DNA of 64,000 nucleotides from Paenibacillus oryzisoli. Its GTDB lineage: Bacteria; Bacillota; Bacilli; Paenibacillales; NBRC-103111. Both the position numbers and the translations under genes were made by a program. A model generated the notes under the pieces. It searched no databases. It saw only the letters and a list, made by a program, of their open reading frames with translations, and had not been told where the DNA came from. The stretch is taken from NCBI RefSeq assembly GCF_001653565.1, contig NZ_LYPB01000050.1, positions 124,001-188,000 on the forward strand, written 5' to 3'. This document shows positions 43,492 through 52,614 of this stretch, piece by piece. Positions within the stretch are counted from its first letter, which is position 1; each line of letters begins with the position of its first letter.

Positions 43492-44682
43492 TTAATAACG
43501 GTGACGAATCAATGGATTTAAAGCTTCTACGCGTTCCCCATTTCGCACATACACGCGCGCAACACGGTGAGAAATCATACATATGATTTCATAGGGAATC
43601 GTCCCTAGCAAACGAGCCACATCTTCCGCGGTAATACGTTCCTCGCCTTGCTCTCCGATGAGGACAACCTCATCTAGCGCCCCTACTTCAGGCAAATCCG
43701 AAACATTGATCATACATTGATCCATACAGATTCTCCCGACGATCGGCACTCTTTTACCACGAACCAGTACCTCCGCTTTACCCGAAAGCATCCGAGAATA
43801 TCCATCCGCGTAGCCGATCGGCAAGGTCCCGATTTGCTCATCACCCTTGGTGTGATAGATCGTCCCATAACTGACACCTGAACCCGCAGGCAGCGTTTTG
43901 AGATGAACAATCCCTGTTTTGAGACTCAGAACTGGCTTTAGCTCAATTTTCGTTTGATCCACATCATCAGAGGGATATAGACCATACATGGAAATCCCCA
44001 GACGCACCATCGAATAAGTCAAGTCAGGCAAATCAATCGCTGCCGCGCTATTTCCCGCGTGAATATAAGGAAATGTTTCCCCTTTCGCTGTAAAATAGCT
44101 CACGATCCGCTCGAATCGGCCGTATTGCTCCAACGTATAGCTCTTATCCACTTCATCTGCACTTGCGTAATGTGTAAAGAGACCTTCTACATCCACACCT
44201 GGCAGCAGTAACGCTTCCTCTATAAAAGGAATCGCATCCGCTTCCGTATGCAAGCCGAGTCGCCCCATGCCGGTATCCAATTTGATATGGATTTTCAGCT
44301 TCTTCTGCAGGGCATTCTCTTGCTTCTCACCTTGCTCTCGCAAAGCCTCCAAGACGTCACGGCTGTATACCGCAATCGTCACATCCAGCTCTCTTGCACG
44401 GTTAATCCCCTCTGGCGGCGTGTAGCCCAGAACAAGAATAGGCGCAGTTATTCCTGCATTTCGGAGCTCAAGTGCTTCATCAAAGAACGCCACACCCAAA
44501 TAGTCCACACCCGCGGCGAGAACCTCTTTGGATACTTCTACAGCCCCGTGTCCGTAAGCATCCGCTTTAACGACTGCCATCTGCTTCATACCTGCAGGCA
44601 GTACCTTCTGAAATTGTTCAATGTTGCTTCGCAGTGCATCTAACGATATTTCTACCCACGTGGGCCGATAAAAAGCATCCAC
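43492..44682 (-). CDS. alr: Alanine racemase
   Basis: A 396-residue PLP enzyme that makes D-alanine for peptidoglycan. The PLP lysine is in AVVKADAYGHGAVE (about residue 39), and the opposite catalytic Tyr is in GSGVSYGTIYHT. GMGRLGLHT, HAGNSAAAID, MVRLGISMYGLYP and VPIVGRICMDQCMIN are further family signatures. From memory its place upstream of the EndoAI/EndoA pair and after a ydcC-like gene is the B. subtilis alrA arrangement, here with two extra genes in between. Confidence 0.96.
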   Translation of the reverse strand: MDAFYRPTWVEISLDALRSNIEQFQKVLPAGMKQMAVVKADAYGHGAVEVSKEVLAAGVDYLGVAFFDEALELRNAGITAPILVLGYTPPEGINRARELDVTIAVYSRDVLEALREQGEKQENALQKKLKIHIKLDTGMGRLGLHTEADAIPFIEEALLLPGVDVEGLFTHYASADEVDKSYTLEQYGRFERIVSYFTAKGETFPYIHAGNSAAAIDLPDLTYSMVRLGISMYGLYPSDDVDQTKIELKPVLSLKTGIVHLKTLPAGSGVSYGTIYHTKGDEQIGTLPIGYADGYSRMLSGKAEVLVRGKRVPIVGRICMDQCMINVSDLPEVGALDEVVLIGEQGEERITAEDVARLLGTIPYEIICMISHRVARVYVRNGERVEALNPLIRHRY

Positions 44683-44705
44683 AAGCGTTCACCTCTTCTA
44701 TCCTA

Positions 44706-46031
44706 TTACAAACAACACTTTTTATATTTTTTGCCGCTGCCGCATGGGCATGGCTCGTTACGTCCGATTTTCGGTTCGGCAGCAATGTTAGGTGTATGAT
44801 TAACTACATAGGCATTCTCGTTGACAAAATAACGGAATACTCGATTGCCAGATTCAAGAACTGTCATTTCGACTGGTTTTCTCTGAAAGCCGTACTTCAT
44901 CTCAGAATCTGGCAAGAATTGCGCAGTTATTACACCGAAACGAACCAATATGGTTGCTACCGCATGTAAAAACACATCAGCACTCGTATCGAGCAAGATA
45001 CCGGATTGGCGATGCTTCTTCCATTCTTTTTCTACTAGATGCTCTTTACCAACAGCCCAGCTTGCTAACACGCTTGCAATGGCTCTTCTCCAAGCTTGAA
45101 TATCCTCTGGGCGTCCACCCTCATTAACTTCCTCGAGAATTCCCCAGTTCACACGATTCCAGAGCGCATCCAAAAGGACAACGGCTTGTTCCTGCTCTGT
45201 AAGCGCCAAATAAAAGGCTAACTGCTTCGCATTTACCGTAAGTTGCGTTTCCTCTTCTGTTATTCCTAGCACTAGTGCTACGTAGAAAAAGAACTGATAC
45301 ACCGGCTCTTGATCTTGATTCAGTGTCGGTTTACGGAACAGCTGCAAATTTTGCCCCTCATCGAACTCGCTCCAGAACTTCCGCGGCAAATGTTTGCGTG
45401 CAGCTGACAATTTGACATTCTTTCCGGTCTGAACAGCCTCTAGGAAAGCTCTGAATTCCTGGACGATTGGCGGCACTGGCGTCCGTCCATCCATCCAAAG
45501 TTGAAGCAGTTTTGGATCAACCACGAGTGGTTTCAGCTTTCGCTTGGATGCCGGCGTTTGTTCTTCGATATAAGCCTCTATATCATTCGAGTTCAGCCAA
45601 CGTTCCAGCGCATAGTCATTATCTGCTTCCATGTACTGCTCAAAACGCTCTTCGAAATAAGGTTTATGCTTACATACTTCATTCAATGAAGTGGACTGTT
45701 CTTTAGAAATTCTAGAAGTCACCTGTAGGAATTGAATCCACTTTTTGAAAGAAGTCAAATAAGCACCGATATCGGTTTCCTTTGTGCTCAGCACATGGCT
45801 GATCAAAAACCGGCCTACAAAATCGACAATCGTTTCACCTTGTACATCCTCATAGCTGGTCCCGTAGCGCACGAAATACTCGGTCATCACAAAACTCATA
45901 CGATCCACATGCTTGCTGGCCGTTTCTGGCTTCAACTTACCCTCGTCATTCAAAAACGTTGCAAAAGCTTGCGTCTCATTCTCCCAGAAGAGCTGCATCT
46001 CTTCAATCGTTAAATTATCAATTGTATTCAT
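44706..46031 (-). CDS. SEC-C motif-containing protein
   Basis: A 441-residue cytoplasmic protein whose C-terminus, [20 protein letters not shown], is a SEC-C zinc-binding motif of the kind found at the end of SecA and in many uncharacterised proteins. The rest is helical and not recognised, with an acidic N-terminal part. The ATG at 46031 follows GGAG by 8 bases; a GTG at 46040 is too close to that site. It lies 23 bp upstream of alr and could be cotranscribed with it. Confidence 0.85.
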   Translation of the reverse strand: MNTIDNLTIEEMQLFWENETQAFATFLNDEGKLKPETASKHVDRMSFVMTEYFVRYGTSYEDVQGETIVDFVGRFLISHVLSTKETDIGAYLTSFKKWIQFLQVTSRISKEQSTSLNEVCKHKPYFEERFEQYMEADNDYALERWLNSNDIEAYIEEQTPASKRKLKPLVVDPKLLQLWMDGRTPVPPIVQEFRAFLEAVQTGKNVKLSAARKHLPRKFWSEFDEGQNLQLFRKPTLNQDQEPVYQFFFYVALVLGITEEETQLTVNAKQLAFYLALTEQEQAVVLLDALWNRVNWGILEEVNEGGRPEDIQAWRRAIASVLASWAVGKEHLVEKEWKKHRQSGILLDTSADVFLHAVATILVRFGVITAQFLPDSEMKYGFQRKPVEMTVLESGNRVFRYFVNENAYVVNHTPNIAAEPKIGRNEPCPCGSGKKYKKCCL

Positions 46032-46076
46032 CTTAAACACTCCAATTATCTATTCGCTCCAAAGTTGCATTATACC

Positions 46077-46100
46077 AAAAAAACTCCCTTTAGGGGAGTT
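46077..46100 (-). terminator. Terminator after the nitroreductase gene
   Basis: On the - strand AACTCCCC pairs with GGGAGTT around a 4-base loop, followed by TTTTT, 38 bp after the stop. Confidence 0.85.
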
Positions 46101-46137
46101 GGTTAAATATTCTTATCTATAAAGCCCTGTCATATTA

Positions 46138-46764
46138 TTAAAATCTATTATAACTAACAAACTCTCCCACAGGTTTACGATAACCTCTAGGCCGCTGTTT
46201 GGATGTATCCTCTTTACCTATTGCAACCAATAAAACAGGAACATATCGTTCTGGAAGATGAATCGCTTTGCTCACTAGCTCAGGATCAAAACCGATCATC
46301 GGACAAGTATCCCAACCTTTTTCCTTGGCGGCCAGCATAAATAACTGAGCTGATAAAGAAGCGTTACGAATAGCCTCGTCCCGCATGAAAGCTTCTCCTC
46401 TATCTTCATAAAATGTTGAAACGGATTCAACAGTCATGTCGTATTCTTGTTTATTTATTACCCCTAGATTAAGAAAACCTTCATTTATTCTCGCTACATC
46501 TTTGTAAGCATCCATGTTTCCTAACACTACAATGACTGCCGAAGCTGATTGAATCTTGTATTGTTTATACGCTGCTTGATAGATGTCTTCTTTGATATCA
46601 GGGTCTTTCACTACCACATAATGGGTATGTTGTAGATTAAACGCCGAAGGGGCAAACTTTACCGTATTCATAATCTCTTCAACTTCAAGTTCGGATATTC
46701 CAATATCAGGAATAAATTTATTTGCAGATCTTCTTCCTTTAACAACTTCACTAAAATCAGTCAT
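46138..46764 (-). CDS. Nitroreductase family protein (FMN-dependent)
   Basis: About 208 residues. FSEVVKGRRSANKFIPD opens the family fold with the FMN-phosphate-binding Arg pair; VKFAPSAFNLQHTHYVVVKD binds the flavin, and AAKEKGWDTCPMIGFDP with PERYVPVLLVAIGKEDTSK completes it. It resembles YodC/YdgI/MhqN-like NAD(P)H nitroreductases acting on quinones or nitroaromatics. The start may be 46770 or 46764; GGGGGA lies upstream of both. It has its own terminator and seems to be a single-gene unit. Confidence 0.92.
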   Translation of the reverse strand: MTDFSEVVKGRRSANKFIPDIGISELEVEEIMNTVKFAPSAFNLQHTHYVVVKDPDIKEDIYQAAYKQYKIQSASAVIVVLGNMDAYKDVARINEGFLNLGVINKQEYDMTVESVSTFYEDRGEAFMRDEAIRNASLSAQLFMLAAKEKGWDTCPMIGFDPELVSKAIHLPERYVPVLLVAIGKEDTSKQRPRGYRKPVGEFVSYNRF

Positions 46765-46782
46765 TTGCATACATTCCCCCAT

Positions 46783-47012
46783 AAATTAAATTCATTTCTC
46801 ATCTCTAAAACTTGGTCAAAGGCACTATGTAGGCTATCTTTGATAGCAGATCCATGTATATGTACGATAGCACATTTCTTAACCGAATGCTGAAGCTTTT
46901 TGTTTAAAATTATTCAACACAGAAAAGCTGACTCCGGTTGAGTACCGTCGTCAGCTTATTGTTTTAAGCTTTTTAAATAAATGGCGCAGCGTCTTCTCTT
47001 CTTGCGTTATAA
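46783..47012. other. Intergenic region between nitroreductase and LolA-like genes
   Basis: Apart from the terminator at 46920-46957 it is A+T-rich, with no open frame worth reporting. Confidence 0.5.
46920..46957 (-). terminator. Terminator after the LolA-like lipoprotein gene
   Basis: On the - strand AAGCTGAC pairs with GTCAGCTT across a 17-base loop, followed by TTCTG. Confidence 0.7.
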
Positions 47013-48194
47013 TTATTTCCCAGACTGTCCATCCGTGGCCATTGCAACTTGAATCATTTCATTCACTGGCATATCGCCGGTAAACATCCGGAACTCAACA
47101 CCATCGTTGGTCCAAGTCAGTGTTCTAGGTTCATCCTTAGAGCCATTCCCTGTCATTACACCAACCGTGAACCCGAGATCAACAATGTCTCCTGGCGGCA
47201 GTGAAACAGCTTTGGCTTGAGGTCTGACCTCGATCAGATTGAAGTTGTATTTCCCTTTGTATCGTAAGAGTACCGCCGCATCCTCACCCAGCTTCATATC
47301 ACTGATATCTTGCTTCACAACATCTTTCGGCAAATAGTACGGTTCAACAATACCAATGCTTTGTGCTTTGGCCGTTGCTGGTGCAGTTTTCGTCGCATCC
47401 GGTTTCGTCGTAGTGCTCGCAGCTTTGGATTGATCGGATTGACCACCTGTTGCGGACAGATTTTTGTCCGTTACCGATTTATCCCCAGTTGCCGGGTGAT
47501 CTGCATCAGTGACCGCAACGTCAGCTGACGTAGGCATAGTTTGCTGTTGCAAATTCCAGCTAGTCATGTTGCGCTCCATTTGGAAATAATCCTTATCAAA
47601 CGATGTATCAAATTCAAAATGCGTGAAATTCACCTGCACCAACACATTTTGATTCGCATCTGACACTTGCACTTGAGCAGGTGCGAGAGTTTTCTTATTC
47701 AGCCAAATTTTCTGGCGAGAAAGTTGCTCATTCTGATAATTCGCGGCAACATCGAAGACATAAGCATCCTTGTCCGTCGTAAATTGACGATCCTTATCCG
47801 CAATGATGCTTTTCGCTAAAGATTGGAACAGATACACCTGACCTTGATTCTCTGGCCAATCACTTTGGAATCGGAAGCTCTTCTTCAAATGCGGCGTCAA
47901 GACGAACACACCTTCTTCATTACGTAGAACGATTTGAGTAACATCCTTTGTCGCATTTGTCAGGGAAATCCGGTAGAAGTGCTCCGGTGAGAACGCCACC
48001 TCAACTGCATACTCCTGCGGCTGTTGGCCCGTGTTCAGAATCATACTTCCTGACGCTTGATAGCTGCTCGACTTGCCCATCACATGATCCAAGTCCTTTA
48101 CGATAGATCCTGCATCCTTTTTACCTATCCCGCAACCTGCGAGAACCAATGCTACGCACATTACCACTGCTACCATCCATGTGACCCGGCGCAT
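47013..48194 (-). CDS. LolA-like outer-carrier-fold lipoprotein (YdcC-like, sporulation-associated)
   Basis: A 393-residue lipoprotein with signal MRRVTWMVAVVMCVALVL and lipobox LAGC. The first half has the LolA-like pattern (SSYQASGSMILNTG, then KIWLNKKTLAPAQVQVSDAN). A Thr/Ala/Lys/Asp-rich linker (about residues 225-275) separates it from a C-terminal domain with YYLPKDVVKQ and VEFRMFTGDMPVNEMIQVA. Position upstream of alr matches ydcC of B. subtilis, which belongs to the sporulation regulon; GerS of clostridia is related. GAGGGG precedes the ATG. Confidence 0.85.
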   Translation of the reverse strand: MRRVTWMVAVVMCVALVLAGCGIGKKDAGSIVKDLDHVMGKSSSYQASGSMILNTGQQPQEYAVEVAFSPEHFYRISLTNATKDVTQIVLRNEEGVFVLTPHLKKSFRFQSDWPENQGQVYLFQSLAKSIIADKDRQFTTDKDAYVFDVAANYQNEQLSRQKIWLNKKTLAPAQVQVSDANQNVLVQVNFTHFEFDTSFDKDYFQMERNMTSWNLQQQTMPTSADVAVTDADHPATGDKSVTDKNLSATGGQSDQSKAASTTTKPDATKTAPATAKAQSIGIVEPYYLPKDVVKQDISDMKLGEDAAVLLRYKGKYNFNLIEVRPQAKAVSLPPGDIVDLGFTVGVMTGNGSKDEPRTLTWTNDGVEFRMFTGDMPVNEMIQVAMATDGQSGK

Positions 48195-48315
48195 TCGATC
48201 ATCCCCTCACTCATGATTAACATCCTCATAGTACATGCATATGAGGGGACTTGTTCGATTATGCAGCCAAGCTTACGGCTTGACTATGAATTTGTTGCAG
48301 AGGTGATATTAAAAG

Positions 48316-48350
48316 CAAAAAGCAGAATTAGAATAATCTCTAATCCTGCT
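48316..48350 (-). terminator. Terminator after the 101-residue coiled-coil gene
   Basis: On the - strand AGCAGGATTAGA pairs with TCTAATTCTGCT, with one mismatch, followed by TTTTTGC. Confidence 0.85.
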
Positions 48351-48351
48351 C

Positions 48352-48657
48352 TTATTTGACTAACTTCAGTGTTCGAATACTTGCTGCGTGCTCCATCATT
48401 GTTACTGCAATGCCAGCAATTTGCTCACCTTGTTGAGTTTGAACTTGTTTGACTTCTTTCAAAGAATCATCCATTGAATCTAATTTATTTTCCATTGAAT
48501 CTAGTCTGTTTTCCATTGAATCTAATCGATCTTCAACACGGCTTAATCTTCTATCCATACTTTCAACTCGATCTTTAATTGCAGTTACATCCGCACCAAT
48601 TTCATTCATTCTACCTAGTATTGCGCTTAAAAACTCCCGATCCGTCATCTCAGCCAA
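48352..48657 (-). CDS. Small coiled-coil protein with heptad repeats, 101 residues
   Basis: The TTG at 48657 follows AAGGAG by 8 bases. The middle of the protein is a run of seven-residue repeats, MDRRLSR, VEDRLDS, MENRLDS, MENKLDS, MDDSLKE, with hydrophobic residues in coiled-coil positions. There is no signal peptide or membrane helix. Similar short proteins are common in Paenibacillus as hypotheticals. It probably oligomerises; no function is assigned. A terminator follows immediately. Confidence 0.72.
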   Translation of the reverse strand: MAEMTDREFLSAILGRMNEIGADVTAIKDRVESMDRRLSRVEDRLDSMENRLDSMENKLDSMDDSLKEVKQVQTQQGEQIAGIAVTMMEHAASIRTLKLVK

Positions 48658-48756
48658 GTTATCCGCTCCTTGTCACAATAAGCTTACCTCATTATAACTC
48701 AGATTGATATTAAAAAGCACCATCTTTCGACTTCCAGCCTTGTACCTTACTTACAT

Positions 48757-49302
48757 TTAGAGCTGAATCTCCGCATCCCTCAATAAAGGGTGCACCTCAT
48801 CCTTAGCCGATAAAATGGGTGATGTCGTTGGCCACTTGATTCCGATTGCAGGATCATTCCACCGTATCCCACGGTCATGTTTCGGCGAATAATACGCATC
48901 CACCTTATATAGTACCTGTGTCTTCGGCTCCAACGTACAAAAACCATGGGCAAAGCCTTGCGGAACCAGCAACTGCCGTTTATTGGCAGCACTGAGGGTA
49001 ACACCCACCCACTGACCAAATGTCGGTGAGTTGGGACGTATATCGACAGCCACATCGAAGATCGAGCCCGCGACCACGCGTACTAACTTCGTTTGCGCAT
49101 GCGGATGTAATTGATAATGCAACCCACGCAGTACGCCTATTTCTTCCGATAGTGAATGATTATCTTGCACAAAATCTATCGTAATCCCCTGCACGGCCAA
49201 TTTTGCCGCATGATAGCTTTCCATAAAAAATCCCCGATGGTCCGCATGGACCTCAGGTTCAATCATCACAAGCCCAGCTAAAGCTGTTGGCGTTATTTTC
49301 AT
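48757..49302 (-). CDS. rfbC: dTDP-4-dehydrorhamnose 3,5-epimerase (first copy)
   Basis: A 181-residue cupin enzyme of dTDP-L-rhamnose synthesis. The ATG at 49302 follows GAGGTGAGAGG. The active-site His and surrounding segments are clear: HADHRGFFMESYHAAKL, FVQDNHSLSEEIGVLRGLHY, VPQGFAHGFCTLEP and YSPKHDRGIRWNDP. A close paralogue lies at 55593-56138 within the complete rfbA-C-B-D operon. This copy stands apart, flanked by two coiled-coil genes, and may be a redundant leftover. Confidence 0.93.
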   Translation of the reverse strand: MKITPTALAGLVMIEPEVHADHRGFFMESYHAAKLAVQGITIDFVQDNHSLSEEIGVLRGLHYQLHPHAQTKLVRVVAGSIFDVAVDIRPNSPTFGQWVGVTLSAANKRQLLVPQGFAHGFCTLEPKTQVLYKVDAYYSPKHDRGIRWNDPAIGIKWPTTSPILSAKDEVHPLLRDAEIQL

Positions 49303-49412
49303 ACGTCCTCTCACCTCTTTGCTAGCATATGCAAGAGAGTCGTAGAAAGCCTCCGACAACCGTTTATAGACGGGTAGCCTGTTTGGATATCGTTTGGGCT
49401 CTATATAAGCGT

Positions 49413-49490
49413 AAAAAGGCCGCCAAGAGCTTCACAGCTCGAGCAGCCTTTTCCTTGTATGATATGTATATACCATATATATACGATACC
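49413..49490. repeat. 78-bp repeat, copy 1, with terminator hairpin
   Basis: This sequence matches 49962-50039 at 73 of 78 positions. It contains AAAAGGCNGC...GCNGCCTTTT with an inner GAGCT/AGCTC stem, a bidirectional terminator that would end the coiled-coil gene at 49500. Its right end equals the 3' end of the small membrane-protein gene at 50019, but the stop codon is lost. Confidence 0.85.
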
Positions 49491-49499
49491 AACTTCTAT

Positions 49500-49796
49500 T
49501 TAATTCAATGCGTCTCTAACGCCATCTAACCTGTCTTCTAAGTTGTCGATCTTGCGATCCGTAGTTCGTGTCCAATCTCGGACCTCACGACGGAACTCTT
49601 TCATATCGTCTCTCAGATCTCGCAGTTGATTCTTGAGTCCAGCCGAATCACCTGAAAGCAACTTATTCGAAATTTCTTGTGATTCTCGAAATGCTTTAAG
49701 CTCAGCTCGGAGAGCATCTTGTCCTGCTTGTAGACTGTCTTGTCCTGCTTTGAGAGATTGAAGTTCACTTAATATTTGCCTCAACAATTCATCCAT
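49500..49796 (-). CDS. Small coiled-coil protein, 98 residues
   Basis: The ATG at 49796 follows GGGGAGGAA. The protein is fully helical with charged repeats (SLKAGQDSLQAGQDALRAEL, LRDLRDDMKEFRREVRDW, DNLEDRLDGVRDAL). No signal peptide or membrane segment. It differs in sequence from the coiled-coil protein at 48352 but is of the same general kind. The two genes flank the extra rfbC. Function unknown. Confidence 0.72.
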   Translation of the reverse strand: MDELLRQILSELQSLKAGQDSLQAGQDALRAELKAFRESQEISNKLLSGDSAGLKNQLRDLRDDMKEFRREVRDWTRTTDRKIDNLEDRLDGVRDALN

Positions 49797-49961
49797 TAAG
49801 TGTTCCTCCCCTCATGACCTTTAGACTCATTATACCAGCGAAAACACCTTTTGATCAATGTAATCCTGCCACAAGCTAAACCATTTTAACTCACCGTGCC
49901 CCTGAAACCCATTTATACGCAGGTGACCTCTTCCTTCATCGGTTGGGTTCTATACAAGCCT

Positions 49962-50039
49962 AAAAAGGCCGCCAAGAGCTTCACAGCCCCAGCAGCCTTT
50001 TCCTTGTATGAGATGCATTTACCATATATATACGATACC
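49962..50039. repeat. 78-bp repeat, copy 2, with terminator hairpin
   Basis: Paralogous to 49413-49490. It holds a terminator hairpin (49962-50004) just after the stop of the 41-residue gene on the - strand and the last seven codons of that gene. Confidence 0.85.
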
Positions 50040-50144
50040 TGCAATGATACCTGCCCAAATCAGGGAACCGAAGACCACACCGACAATCAATCCTTTGCCG
50101 ATAGACACATGCTCATCCTGATAAGCGTCTTCATGATCAATCAT
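50019..50144 (-). CDS. Small single-pass membrane protein, 41 residues
   Basis: On the - strand GGGGGAGG precedes an ATG at 50144 by about 9 bases. The product has a hydrophilic start MIDHEDAYQDEHVSIGKG and a single hydrophobic helix LIVGVVFGSLIWAGIIAGIV ending YIW. A terminator follows. A good ribosome-binding site, an ideal transmembrane span and a terminator argue that it is real, although no family is recognised. It lies next to the priming glycosyltransferase gene of the exopolysaccharide cluster. Confidence 0.65.
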   Translation of the reverse strand: MIDHEDAYQDEHVSIGKGLIVGVVFGSLIWAGIIAGIVYIW

Positions 50145-50231
50145 ACCCACAACCTCCCCCGCCTACACAGTATATGCACTAGTATGGGGAAAATGTTGGC
50201 GAATCATGCGGTCGTTTCAATATTTTTTTAG

Positions 50232-51638
50232 CTAATAGGCATTCTTATTAATAAAACCCTTAACGACAGTTCTCCAAATTATTTTAATATCAAATAAAAA
50301 AGTCCAATTTTCGATGTAAAAAATATCATGCTTAATTCGTTCCTCGATCGATGTATCGCCACGCAAACCGTTGCTCTGCGCCCATCCCGTAATTCCAGGC
50401 CTGATATGATGCTTCACCATATACTTCGGTACTTCCTCTTTAAATTGTTCCACGAAATAAGGACGCTCTGGCCTTGGCCCAACCACACTCATATGTCCAA
50501 AAAGTACATTGAAAAACTGCGGCAGCTCATCCAGACTCGTTTTACGTAAAAATGTACCGACCTTCGTTCGCCGCGGATCGTTCTCCACCGTCCACTCCGT
50601 ATTAGAAACCTTGTCTCCAAGGTTCTTCATACTGCGAAACTTATACATCATAAAGCGCCTGCGGTTCAGGCCAACTCGCTCTTGCTTGAAAATGATCGGG
50701 CCTTCGGAAGTGAGTTTGATCGAGATAGCTGCTGCTAGCATAACAGGAGATGTGATTAGGATTGCTATAATGGCAAAAACGATATCAAATGCACGCTTGA
50801 ACAATCGATTACGGAATTCATCCAAAGGAATATCACGCACATTAATTAGTGGCATATCCGCAAAATTATCAAAGTACGGCCGCGAAGGCAGGAAGTCATA
50901 AAAATCAGGGATAATCAGCGTTTTGACGCCAATTTTTTCACAAACATTAATAATACTGCCGAACTTCTGATGGGCATCCAGGGGAAGCGCAATAATGACC
51001 TCATCCACGATGCGATCATTCAGAATCGACTCCAACTCATCAATTTTCCCAATGATCGGTTTATAACCCTGATACGTCACCTCATGCTTCTCTTGGTAAT
51101 CGTCAAGGAATCCAACCACTTCATACCCCAGCTCCGGATGCTGCTTCAGCTTCGTATAGAACTTGCGGCCAAGCGAGCCAGCACCGAGAATGAGGATGAA
51201 TTGTTTGTTATAACCTTTTTGCCGAGCACGCTTCAGTGAAATCTTGATCATATAGCGGTAAAAGCTAATGACAAGGATGTTATTGACCAGGAATAGCAAG
51301 AGATATGCTCTAGATACATCGACTTCTTTGAGGATAAAAAGCACACTAAGCAGCATCAGTAAACTGAACGCATGTACTTGAATGATTTTCAAAACCTCAA
51401 AAGAAAACCGTTTTCTTCTCTTCGGAGTGTAGAAATTCACCACATAACTGATAAAAATAGCGATAATCGCGTAAGTTAAACTCCACATCACATAGTGTTT
51501 AAAAGGCAGCGGCGAGCCGTATGGAATCCATCCACTTTTAAACTTAAGCCACCAAGAAAAGAGAAACACGAGCTGGATGCATATGAAATCAGCCAAAGCG
51601 TATAGTTGGGTTAAGAAACCTTGACTCTGACGAATCAA
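50232..51638 (-). CDS. Undecaprenyl-phosphate sugar phosphotransferase (priming glycosyltransferase, WcaJ-like)
   Basis: A 468-residue polyprenol-phosphate hexose-1-phosphate transferase that starts repeat-unit assembly by loading a sugar phosphate onto undecaprenyl phosphate at the membrane. Four N-terminal membrane helices (about residues 10-130) precede a CoA-binding-like nucleotide domain (FILILGAGSLGRKFYTKLKQ) and the catalytic bacterial sugar transferase domain, with FKRAFDIVFAIIAILI, EGPIIFKQERVGLNRRRFMM, SVVGPRPERPYF and RPGITGWAQSNGLRG. It starts at a TTG after GAGGTG. Confidence 0.93.
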   Translation of the reverse strand: MIRQSQGFLTQLYALADFICIQLVFLFSWWLKFKSGWIPYGSPLPFKHYVMWSLTYAIIAIFISYVVNFYTPKRRKRFSFEVLKIIQVHAFSLLMLLSVLFILKEVDVSRAYLLLFLVNNILVISFYRYMIKISLKRARQKGYNKQFILILGAGSLGRKFYTKLKQHPELGYEVVGFLDDYQEKHEVTYQGYKPIIGKIDELESILNDRIVDEVIIALPLDAHQKFGSIINVCEKIGVKTLIIPDFYDFLPSRPYFDNFADMPLINVRDIPLDEFRNRLFKRAFDIVFAIIAILITSPVMLAAAISIKLTSEGPIIFKQERVGLNRRRFMMYKFRSMKNLGDKVSNTEWTVENDPRRTKVGTFLRKTSLDELPQFFNVLFGHMSVVGPRPERPYFVEQFKEEVPKYMVKHHIRPGITGWAQSNGLRGDTSIEERIKHDIFYIENWTFLFDIKIIWRTVVKGFINKNAY

Positions 51639-51644
51639 ACAGGA

Positions 51645-52511
51645 TCACCTCGTTGGACGTAATTTATTTCGAGCAAGCGACAGGCCGAACTTCACGCCTA
51701 CACCTATGTATACCATGGCATTTGTCAGCCAAGAATACTTTTTACGATAGTGCTTATTATGGAACAAAATCATCGCTCTATGAAATTCATAGATGATCTT
51801 ATAAGGCTTTCTTCGGCTGCTAGCCCCTTTATGATGAACAATCTGAGTTCTAGGGTAATAATAATTCACCCAACCCGCTTCCTTAATTCTGTAACACCAG
51901 TCGATATCTTCACCATACATAAAAAATTCCTCATCCAACATCCCGACATGCTCGATCGTCTCCCGGCGTACAAGCATGAACGCTCCAACTAGTGAGTCGA
52001 TCGGATACTGTTGGTCAGGATCTAAATAACCAAGCTGATATTGATTAAATCTGCGGATTCTCGGAAATAGTTTGGCAAATCCGAAAGCATAGTAGAACGA
52101 TGCTGAAGGCGTTGGGAATCCCCTCTTGCAGGCTTTATCGAGTGTACCATCCGGTAGCACGATTTTGCAGCCACTGGCCCCTACAATAGGGTTCTCGTCC
52201 ATGAAATGCAGCATTGTTTGGATAGTATCTTGTTGAACAATGGTATCGGAGTTCAGGAGCAGGACGTAACGACCTTTGGCAATGCGAATGCCTTGGTTGT
52301 TGGCGCGGGAGAAGCCTACGTTCTCTTTATTAGCGATAGTAACCACTTCAGGGTACTGCTCATTCACAGATTGAATAGTGCCATCGTTAGATGCATTATC
52401 AATAAGAATAATTTCATAGTTATATGATGTAATTGATGAGAAAACTGATTCGATACAGGCTAGAGTTAGATTCTTCGTTTTGTAGTTTACGATGATAATG
52501 GATAAATCCAA
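51645..52511 (-). CDS. Glycosyltransferase family 2 (rhamnosyltransferase-like)
   Basis: A 288-residue GT-A fold enzyme: LSIIIVNYKTKNLTLACIES, nucleotide-sugar-binding IDNASNDGT, GFSRANNQGIRIAKGRYVLL and the acidic metal motif LLNSDTIV. MYGEDIDWCYRIKEAGW holds the catalytic acidic region. The overall pattern fits WbbL-like rhamnosyltransferases, which suits the dTDP-rhamnose operon upstream, but acceptor and donor cannot be fixed. It starts at a TTG behind GAGG and lies 6 bp from the priming transferase gene. Confidence 0.9.
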   Translation of the reverse strand: MDLSIIIVNYKTKNLTLACIESVFSSITSYNYEIILIDNASNDGTIQSVNEQYPEVVTIANKENVGFSRANNQGIRIAKGRYVLLLNSDTIVQQDTIQTMLHFMDENPIVGASGCKIVLPDGTLDKACKRGFPTPSASFYYAFGFAKLFPRIRRFNQYQLGYLDPDQQYPIDSLVGAFMLVRRETIEHVGMLDEEFFMYGEDIDWCYRIKEAGWVNYYYPRTQIVHHKGASSRRKPYKIIYEFHRAMILFHNKHYRKKYSWLTNAMVYIGVGVKFGLSLARNKLRPTR

Positions 52512-52572
52512 GGGATGACCTCATTTATTAATTGATTATACTTAGTATAGCACGTGAATATTAAATTACGCC

Positions 52573-52603
52573 TAAAAAAATAAGACTAGCGGCTGCTAAT
52601 CTT
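52573..52603 (-). terminator. Terminator after the second GT2 gene
   Basis: On the - strand AAGATTAGC pairs with GCTAGTCTT with one G-T position around a 4-base loop, followed by ATTTTTTT. Confidence 0.8.
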
Positions 52604-52614
52604 AAGTAACTATT

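Noticed and set aside
49329..50231. Two + strand frames sharing KKAAKSFTA-like products
   Set aside because: The shared sequence is the translated 78-bp terminator repeat; the likely real genes are on the - strand.
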